From Rhodospirillales bacterium (GTDB lineage: Bacteria > Pseudomonadota > Alphaproteobacteria > Reyranellales > Reyranellaceae), in contig WHTW01000013.1 of NCBI GenBank assembly GCA_009377525.1, forward strand, positions 17,332-81,331: a stretch of 64,000 bases of DNA. The letters run 5' to 3'. The notes under the pieces are model-generated. The model was not told the origin of the DNA, searched no databases, and saw only the letters and a list, made by a program, of their open reading frames with translations. A program made the position numbers and the translations under genes. Positions 58,658-64,000 of the stretch are shown one piece after another; positions within the stretch are counted from its first letter, which is position 1, and each line of letters starts with the position of its first letter.

Positions 58658-58677
58658 ATCGGCCCCGGAAGGCCGAT
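58658..58677 (+). terminator. Short hairpin between the SDR and peroxiredoxin genes
   Basis: ATCGGCC (58658-58664) pairs with GGCCGAT (58671-58677) around CCGGAA just after the SDR stop. It is followed by only TTA, so it is a weak or partial terminator. Confidence 0.35.
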
Positions 58678-58719
58678 TTACCCATCCAGTAGAAAGCTTT
58701 CTCACAGAGGGGGTTCACC

Positions 58720-59379
58720 ATGACGCTTCGCATCAACTCAACCGCGCCTGACTTCAAGGCCGAGACGACCCAGGGTCCGCTCGAGTTCCACAAGTGGATC
58801 GGCGACGGCTGGGCGATCCTGTTCTCCCACCCGAAGGACTTCACGCCGGTCTGCACCACCGAGCTCGGCTACATGGCCGGCCTGAAGCCCGAGTTCGACA
58901 AGCGCAACACCAAGATCGTCGGCCTCTCGGTCGATCCGGTCGGCAACCACGAGAAGTGGTCGAAGGACATCGAGGAAACCCAGGGCCACGCCGTCACCTA
59001 TCCGATGATCGGCGATCCCGAGCTCAAGGTGGCGACCGCCTACGACATGCTGCCGGAAGGCTCGGGCACGACGTCGGAGGGCCGCACCGCCGCCGACAAC
59101 GCCACCGTGCGCTCGGTGTTCATCATCGGCCCGGACAAGAAGATCAAGGCGATGCTGACCTATCCGATGAGCACCGGCCGCAACTTCGACGAGGTGCTGC
59201 GGCTGCTCGAATCCTGCCAGCTCACGGCCAGGCACCAGGTGGCGACGCCGGTGAACTGGAAGAACGGCGAGGACGTGATCATCGTCCCGGCGGTGTCCGA
59301 CGAGCAGGCCAAGGCGAAGTTCCCCGACGGCTGGAAGGCGCCGAAGCCCTACCTGCGCATCGTCCCGCAGCCGAAGTAA
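58720..59379 (+). CDS. 1-Cys peroxiredoxin (Prx6 type)
   Basis: A 219-residue peroxiredoxin that reduces hydrogen peroxide and organic peroxides. The active-site block is FSHPKDFTPVCTTELGYMAG with the peroxidatic Cys near residue 45. KIVGLSVDPVGNHEKW follows, with the C-terminal Prx domain (LLESCQLTARHQVATPVNWKNG). Length and C-terminal region fit the 1-Cys class; a second Cys is present in ESCQ, but its role is uncertain. The ribosome-binding site GAGGGGG precedes the ATG. A palindromic element follows directly after the stop. Confidence 0.94.
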   Translation: MTLRINSTAPDFKAETTQGPLEFHKWIGDGWAILFSHPKDFTPVCTTELGYMAGLKPEFDKRNTKIVGLSVDPVGNHEKWSKDIEETQGHAVTYPMIGDPELKVATAYDMLPEGSGTTSEGRTAADNATVRSVFIIGPDKKIKAMLTYPMSTGRNFDEVLRLLESCQLTARHQVATPVNWKNGEDVIIVPAVSDEQAKAKFPDGWKAPKPYLRIVPQPK

Positions 59380-59403
59380 GAGCTGCCGAGCTTTTCTCGG
59401 GAA

Positions 59404-59528
59404 GGGCGCGCCACGCAGGTGGCGCGTCATGCTCTTCCGGACCGCGAGCCTCCGGCTCGCTCATGAGCGCGCTGGAAGCGCGCGGTCCGCATGACCATGA
59501 GAAGACGCGCCACTGGAGTGGCGCGCCC
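59404..59528. repeat. Palindromic interspersed element, copy 6
   Basis: Outer wrap GGGCGCGCCAC (59404) to GGCGCGTC (59428) pairs with 59504-59528 over about 25 bp with three mismatches. Inside are CTCTTCCGGACCGCG on the left and GCGCGGTCCGCATGA on the right (slightly decayed), the hairpins GCGAGCCTCCGGCTCGC and GCGCGCTGGAAGCGCGC, and the TCATGA centre. It fills the gap between convergent prx (ends 59379) and dxs (ends 59536). Confidence 0.88.
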
Positions 59529-59535
59529 CCAGCGG

Positions 59536-61446
59536 CTAACCCCTTGCTCGCTCGACCTGCCGGCCAAGAGCGGCGAGCGCCGTGGCGACGATGCCCTTCG
59601 CATCCAGGCCCGCCTGCTCGTACTGCTTGGCCGGCGCGGCATGGTCGATGAAGCGGTCCGGCAGGATCATCGGCCGCACCTTCAATCCGTGATCGAGCAG
59701 GCCCGCCATGGCGAGGTCCTGAAGGACGTGGCTGGCGAAGCCGCCGATCGAGCCCTCTTCGATCGTGATCAGCACCTCGTGCTCGCGCGCCAGCCGGCGC
59801 ACGAGATCGGTGTCGAGCGGCTTGGCGAAGCGCGCATCGGCCACGGTGGTGCTGAGACCCTTGGCCCCGAGATCCTCGGCCGCGACCAGGCACTCGGCGA
59901 GACGCGTGCCGAAATTCAGGATGGCGATCTTGCTGCCCTCACACAGCACCCGGCCCCTGCCGATCGGCAGCGGCGTGCCGCGCCCCGGCAATTCGACACC
60001 GACGCCCTCGCCGCGCGGATAGCGGAAGGCCGAAGGACGGTCGTCGATCTCAGCCGCGGTCGCCACCATGTGCATCAGCTCGAGCTCGTCGGCCGCCGCC
60101 ATGACCACGAAGCCCGGCAGGCAGGCGAGATAGGCCACGTCGTAGGAGCCGGCATGAGTGGCGCCGTCGGCGCCGACCAGCCCGGCGCGGTCGATGGCGA
60201 AGCGCACCGGCAGCTTCTGGATGGCGACGTCGTGGACGACCTGGTCATAGCCGCGCTGCAGGAAGGTCGAGTAGATCGCGCAGAACGGCTTGAAGCCCTC
60301 GGTGGCGAGGCCGGCGGCGAAGGTCACGCCATGCTGCTCGGCGATGCCGACATCGAAGCAGCGCTCGGGGAAGCGCTCGGCGAACTTGTCGAGGCTGGTG
60401 CCCGAGGGCATGGCCGCGGTGATGGCGACGATCTTCTTGTCGGCCTCGGCCTCGGCGATCAGCGCCTTGGCGAACACCGCCTGGTAGGCCGGCGCATTGG
60501 CCACCGGCTTGGACTGCTTGCCGGTGATGACATCGAACTTCACCACGCCGTGGTACTTGTCGGCGCTGTTCTCGGCCGGCGGATAGCCTTTGCCCTTCCT
60601 GGTGACGACATGGACCAGGATCGGCTTGTCGAGCCGGCTGTCGCGCGCGTTCTTCAGCACCGGCAGCAGATGGTCGAGATTGTGCCCGTCGACCGGGCCG
60701 ACATAGTAGAAGCCGAGCTCATCGAACAGCGTGCCACCCGCCACGAAGCCGCGGGCGAACTCCTCGGCGCGCTTGGCCGCCAACTCGAGCGGCTTGGGCA
60801 GCGCCTCGGCGACGGAGCGGCCGAGATTGCGCAGGCTGACATAGGGCCGGCCCGACAGCAGGCGCGAGAGATGCGCCGACATGGCGCCGACCGGCGGAGC
60901 GATCGACATGTCGTTGTCGTTCAGCACCACGATCAGCCGGCTGCGGAGCGCACCCGCATTGTTCATCGCCTCGTAGGCCATGCCGGCGCTCATGGCGCCG
61001 TCGCCGATCACCGCCACGACATGGTTGTTGCCGCCGGCGAGATCGCGCGCCACCGCCATGCCGAGGCCAGCCGAGATCGAGGTGGAGGAATGGGCCGCGC
61101 CGAACGGGTCGTATTCGCTCTCGCTGCGGCGCGTGAAGCCCGACAGGCCGCCCTCCTGGCGCAGCGTGCGGATGCGGCTGCGCCGGCCGGTGACGATCTT
61201 GTGCGGATAGGCCTGGTGGCCGACATCCCAGATCAGCCTATCGCGCGGCGTCTCGAACACGTAGTGCAGCGCCACGGTGAGCTCGACGGCGCCCAGCCCG
61301 GCGCCGAGATGGCCGCCGGTGACCGAGACGGCCGAGATCGTCTCCTGGCGCAATTCGTCGGCGAGCTGACGCAACTGGTCGGCCCTGAGCCGACGGATGT
61401 CGGCCGGTACGTCGACGGTATCGAGAAGCGGCGTTGGGCCGGTCAT
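59536..61446 (-). CDS. dxs: 1-deoxy-D-xylulose-5-phosphate synthase
   Basis: A 636-residue thiamine-diphosphate enzyme that condenses pyruvate and glyceraldehyde-3-P, the first step of the non-mevalonate isoprenoid pathway. Blocks are [54 protein letters not shown], the cofactor motif [30 protein letters not shown], and the second-domain [15 protein letters not shown]. Length is standard. It lies 27 bp downstream of ispA. The glyceraldehyde-3-P it uses is made by the pentose phosphate enzymes of the other operon. Confidence 0.97.
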   Translation of the reverse strand: MTGPTPLLDTVDVPADIRRLRADQLRQLADELRQETISAVSVTGGHLGAGLGAVELTVALHYVFETPRDRLIWDVGHQAYPHKIVTGRRSRIRTLRQEGGLSGFTRRSESEYDPFGAAHSSTSISAGLGMAVARDLAGGNNHVVAVIGDGAMSAGMAYEAMNNAGALRSRLIVVLNDNDMSIAPPVGAMSAHLSRLLSGRPYVSLRNLGRSVAEALPKPLELAAKRAEEFARGFVAGGTLFDELGFYYVGPVDGHNLDHLLPVLKNARDSRLDKPILVHVVTRKGKGYPPAENSADKYHGVVKFDVITGKQSKPVANAPAYQAVFAKALIAEAEADKKIVAITAAMPSGTSLDKFAERFPERCFDVGIAEQHGVTFAAGLATEGFKPFCAIYSTFLQRGYDQVVHDVAIQKLPVRFAIDRAGLVGADGATHAGSYDVAYLACLPGFVVMAAADELELMHMVATAAEIDDRPSAFRYPRGEGVGVELPGRGTPLPIGRGRVLCEGSKIAILNFGTRLAECLVAAEDLGAKGLSTTVADARFAKPLDTDLVRRLAREHEVLITIEEGSIGGFASHVLQDLAMAGLLDHGLKVRPMILPDRFIDHAAPAKQYEQAGLDAKGIVATALAALGRQVERARG

Positions 61447-61473
61447 GATTGCATCATACTCCCGCGCGGCCCC

Positions 61474-62379
61474 TCAAGTCCGCCGCGCGACAACGAAATT
61501 CGCCGCCTGCCTTAGCAAATCCGCGGCCTCGCCGAACGGTTCGAGATGCGCGGCGGCCTGTCGCGCCAGCAGGTCGGCCTGCCCCCGCGCCCGCTCGCGG
61601 CCCAGGATCGACACGAAGGTCGCCTTGCCCGCCGCGGCGTCCTTGCCCGGCGTCTTGCCGAGCTCGGCCGCGCTGCCCTCGATGTCCAAAAGGTCGTCGA
61701 CGATCTGGAAGGCGAGCCCAACGTCGTGGGCATAGGCCGACAGAGCCGCGCGCAGGGAATCGCTCGCCTTGCCCAGGATCGCCCCGGCCGTGCAGGAGAA
61801 GGAGATCAGCGCGCCCGTTTTCAGGCGCTGCAGGCGCGTGATCGCGCCGATCGACAGATCGGGACGGCTTTCGGCCAGCAGGTCGAGCATCTGGCCGCCC
61901 ACCATGCCGTGCGCGCCAGCCGCCGTGGCCAGATCGCTCACGAGATGGGCGCGCACCCCCGCATCGCCGTGCGTGTCCTCGTGCGCCAGCACCTCGAAGG
62001 CCAGCGCCTGCAGGGCGTCGCCGGCCAGGATGGCCGTGGCCTCGTCGAACTGCTTGTGACAGGAGGGCTTGCCGCGCCTGAGATCGTCGTCGTCCATGGC
62101 CGGCAGGTCGTCGTGAATGAGCGAATAGGCGTGGAGGAATTCGATAGCGCTGGCGGTGCGCAATGCCGGCAAGGCGCTGACCTTGAACAGCGTTGCGCCG
62201 GCCAGCACGAAAAACGCGCGCAGGCGCTTGCCGCCGCCCAGGCTCGAATAGCGCATCGCCTCGAAGACGCGCGCCTCGTCGGCGTCGCCTTTCGGCAGCA
62301 GGCGATCCATGGTGTGCTCGACCGACGAGGCGGCAAGCGCCAGCGCGGCCTCGAAGTCGCGGTGCGACGATAGTGGCAT
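61474..62379 (-). CDS. ispA: Geranyl/farnesyl diphosphate synthase
   Basis: A 301-residue prenyltransferase. LGGGKRLRAFFVLAG, the first aspartate-rich motif SLIHDDLPAMDDDDLRRGKP near residue 95, GDALQALAFEVLA, GQMLDLLAE, LKTGALISFS and the second aspartate-rich motif FQIVDDLLDIEG near 225 are all present. It builds C15 farnesyl diphosphate from C5 units for quinones and undecaprenyl lipid. It is 10 bp after xseB and 27 bp before dxs, the usual alphaproteobacterial arrangement. Confidence 0.95.
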   Translation of the reverse strand: MPLSSHRDFEAALALAASSVEHTMDRLLPKGDADEARVFEAMRYSSLGGGKRLRAFFVLAGATLFKVSALPALRTASAIEFLHAYSLIHDDLPAMDDDDLRRGKPSCHKQFDEATAILAGDALQALAFEVLAHEDTHGDAGVRAHLVSDLATAAGAHGMVGGQMLDLLAESRPDLSIGAITRLQRLKTGALISFSCTAGAILGKASDSLRAALSAYAHDVGLAFQIVDDLLDIEGSAAELGKTPGKDAAAGKATFVSILGRERARGQADLLARQAAAHLEPFGEAADLLRQAANFVVARRT

Positions 62380-62389
62380 GGGTCGCGAA

Positions 62390-62644
62390 CTAGTTCAGGT
62401 CCGAGGGCTGGCTGCCGACCGAGCCGTCCGCCGAGAAGACGATCTTCTCGACCTTCATCTTGGCCTCGGCGAGCTTCTGCTCGCAGTGCTTCTTGAGGAG
62501 CGCGCCGCGCTCATAGGCCGTGATCGCCTCGTCGAGCTTCACCTGGCCGCGCTCGAGCTGCTGGACGATGCCTTCCAGCTCCTTCAGCGCGTCCTCGAAC
62601 GACAGGCCGGCGATATCCTTGGGAAGTACGGGTTCTTTGGCCAA
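62390..62644 (-). CDS. xseB: Exodeoxyribonuclease VII small subunit
   Basis: An 84-residue protein with the XseB core GLSFEDALKELEGIVQQLERGQVKLDEAITAYERG, shown here by SFEDALKELEGIVQQLERG and LDEAITAYERG, then LLKKHCEQKLAEAKMKVEKI. It forms a complex with XseA (not in the window) that degrades single-stranded DNA. It is the first gene of the xseB-ispA-dxs operon. Confidence 0.94.
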   Translation of the reverse strand: MAKEPVLPKDIAGLSFEDALKELEGIVQQLERGQVKLDEAITAYERGALLKKHCEQKLAEAKMKVEKIVFSADGSVGSQPSDLN

Positions 62645-62904
62645 TTTTGCCTCGCAGGGGGTGCGTGTAATGTAGCCGCCGGCGCCGGCCGCGGCCAGTC
62701 ATCCAGCAGAATGCTGTAAAAATGCCCATTCCGCGCGGACTTTCCAGCTTTCTCAACTGTGGATAGCGAAACCCGCATATCTAACATGGTAGCTTTGCAC
62801 GTTCGCAGGACAAAACCCCCGCTCGCGCATTGCGACAGTTAAGCAGCAATGGCACGTTCCGCCCCGCAACGAAATAAACGGCCATTCACAGGAGTAAACC
62901 GCTC
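62645..62904. other. Divergent promoter region of xseB and the IclR gene
   Basis: 260 bp with no gene. It is more AT-rich than its flanks from about 62700 to 62800 (AATGCTGTAAAAATGCCC; TATCTAACATGGTAGC), as expected for promoters. I could not assign unambiguous -35/-10 boxes. CAGGAG precedes the IclR start. Confidence 0.5.
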
Positions 62905-63837
62905 ATGGGTAACGTCAGCCATCTCGTCACGCGAACCGCCGCATTCGAAAGCTCGGTTGAGAACGGACTCGCCGAAGGCAACAGCGGCAAGGACCGCCAG
63001 TTCGTCACTGCCCTCGCCCGCGGCCTCGACATCCTGCGCGCCTTCCATGCCGGCGAAGGCATGCTGGGCAACCAGGAGATCGCCCATCGCACCGGCCTGC
63101 CGAAGCCGACCGTGGCGCGCCTCACCCACACGCTGACCGAGCTCGGCTACCTCAACTACATCCGCCGCTTCCGCAAGTATGAGCTCGGCGCCTCGGTGCT
63201 GGCGCTGGGCTATGCCGCGATCTCGAGCATGGACGTGCGCCGCGCCTCGCGTCAGCCGCTGGAGCAGCTTGCGCACTCGCTCAACGCCTCGACGGCGCTG
63301 GGCGGCCGCGACCGTCATTCGATGATCTATCTCGAAGCCTGCCGCGGCCCGTCGGTCGTGGCGATCACGCACGATGTCGGCACGCGCGTGCCGATGGCCA
63401 GCACCGCCATGGGCCGCGCCTATCTCTTCTCGCTGCCCGATGTCGACCGCAACAAGCAGATCGACGCCATCCGCCGCCGCTGGCGCGACGACTGGACCAA
63501 GGTCAAGACCGGCCTCGAGCGCTCGTTCAAGGAGCTGGCCGACCGCGGCTTCTGCGTCACCTGGGGCGAGTGGCTGCCCGAGCTCTGCGGCGTCGGCGCG
63601 CCGCTGCGCAACTCCGACGGCACGGCGGCCTACGCCATCAACGCCTCGGCGCCGATCTACCAGATCAGCCGCGACCGGCTCGAAGCCGATTGGGGCCCGC
63701 GCCTGGTGAAGATCGCGCGCGACATCCGCACCGGCATGGCCGCCCAGCCTTCGGCCACGACGACGCCGTCGGCGATGCGTCCTACGACCAGCGGCAACGG
63801 GCTTCGCCCGCCGATGTCGGCGATGGCGCGCCGGTAA
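62905..63837 (+). CDS. IclR-family transcriptional regulator
   Basis: A 310-residue regulator. The winged helix-turn-helix lies near residues 34-95 (FVTALARGLDILRAFH, LGNQEIAHRTGLPKPTVARLTHTL), and the GAF-like effector domain from about 110 (MIYLEACRGPSVVAI, PMASTAMGRAYLF, GFCVTWGEWLPELCGVGAPL). The C-terminal 40 residues are low-complexity Ala/Thr/Pro/Ser. Its target is unknown; IclR proteins often control aromatic or glyoxylate catabolism, and no catabolic genes adjoin it. The start MGNVSHLV is preceded by CAGGAG. Confidence 0.9.
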   Translation: MGNVSHLVTRTAAFESSVENGLAEGNSGKDRQFVTALARGLDILRAFHAGEGMLGNQEIAHRTGLPKPTVARLTHTLTELGYLNYIRRFRKYELGASVLALGYAAISSMDVRRASRQPLEQLAHSLNASTALGGRDRHSMIYLEACRGPSVVAITHDVGTRVPMASTAMGRAYLFSLPDVDRNKQIDAIRRRWRDDWTKVKTGLERSFKELADRGFCVTWGEWLPELCGVGAPLRNSDGTAAYAINASAPIYQISRDRLEADWGPRLVKIARDIRTGMAAQPSATTTPSAMRPTTSGNGLRPPMSAMARR

Positions 63838-63841
63838 AGCG

Positions 63842-63887
63842 ATTTCCGGTCTGATCGAACCGCTCGCGGTTCGATCAGACCGGAAAT
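63842..63887. repeat. Perfect 21-bp hairpin directly after the IclR gene
   Basis: The left arm ATTTCCGGTCTGATCGAACCG (63842-63862; its key 20 bases are TTTCCGGTCTGATCGAACCG) is exactly complementary to 63867-63887 across the loop CTCG. It starts four bases after the IclR stop and would terminate or protect the transcript despite lacking a U-run. The remaining 113 bp to the window edge show no supported gene; an ATG at 63922 opens a frame to the edge but has no ribosome-binding site. Confidence 0.85.
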
Positions 63888-64000
63888 GCGCGCGCGCCTC
63901 TCCTTCCCCGAGTTCAAGCGTATGCCTATCCAACGACCGGCCGATGCCCGGCCGGTCGCCGCCCACGCGTTTCGCGGTTTCAACGGACTCATAGGCCACG

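Noticed and set aside
63922..64000. Start of a further plus-strand gene at the right edge
   Set aside because: Only 26 codons are visible, with no ribosome-binding site or recognisable sequence; cannot be supported from this window.

Overview
The window is high-GC (roughly two thirds G+C), densely coded chromosome, read here as an alphaproteobacterium. The evidence is the cysG-DUF2849-cysI-DUF934 sulfite operon, the xseB-ispA-dxs isoprenoid operon, the many co-directional genes with ATGA or GTGA overlaps, rhizobial-style intergenic palindromes and a CTTG-N17-CCTAAAT heat-shock promoter. A Reyranella-like or Bradyrhizobium-like soil organism would fit, but the genus cannot be fixed from the sequence alone. 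No tRNA, rRNA, CRISPR array, phage or complete insertion sequence was found.

Layout. (1) 1-13202, minus strand: a long sugar-phosphate operon covering most of the oxidative and non-oxidative pentose phosphate pathway. In transcription order it runs HAD phosphatase, tal, pgi, a DUF2090 aldolase-like protein, gnd, tkt, zwf, Cof-type HAD phosphatase, pgl, rpe, an rpiA-gntK fusion, and a glucosidase that runs off the left edge. A GH15 glucoamylase/trehalase-like gene diverges from it at 13457. (2) 15661-29220: a mixed region with an ABC exporter, frataxin (cyaY), L31 (rpmE), a molybdopterin oxidoreductase, a nucleoside hydrolase, a glutamine-amidotransferase-class hydrolase, an MFS pump diverging from an Ada-type alkylation-response regulator coupled to ogt, a CYTH protein and an LLM oxidoreductase. 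It also holds two decayed genes. (3) 29513-36069: two small proteins, a diiron ferritin-like protein, the sulfite-reduction/siroheme operon with a 36-codon leader ORF, and a small heat-shock gene with its own promoter and terminator. (4) 36652-42963, minus: a LacI-regulated operon with a frameshifted GH127-type glycosidase, a polar-amino-acid-type binding protein, two permeases (no ATPase in the window) and an aldo/keto reductase. (5) 43093-54183, minus: a branched-chain-amino-acid-type ABC transporter, a GntR regulator and a catabolic set (CoxL-type molybdenum hydroxylase, two FAH hydrolases, extradiol dioxygenase, CMD protein) that looks like uptake and ring-cleavage of an aromatic or heterocyclic acid. 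(6) 54648-63837: alcohol dehydrogenase, two rRNA methyltransferases (rsmC, tlyA), an SDR, a 1-Cys peroxiredoxin, the xseB-ispA-dxs operon and an IclR regulator.

The structure not explained by genes is mostly repeats. At least six copies of one palindromic interspersed element sit in intergenic gaps across the whole window. They share TCTTCCGGACCGCG arms and a TCATGA centre, and three of them carry an extra GGGCGCGCC outer wrap. Several genes are broken: a redoxin/2OG-oxygenase relic with two frameshifts, an NTF2-like gene with one, and GH127 and a LivF relic, each disrupted by a 4-bp tandem duplication. The Ada-AlkA protein has lost its glycosylase core in frame. The most testable novelties are the rpiA-gntK fusion, the glycosylase-less Ada-AlkA sensor coupled to ogt, the cysG leader peptide and the palindrome family.
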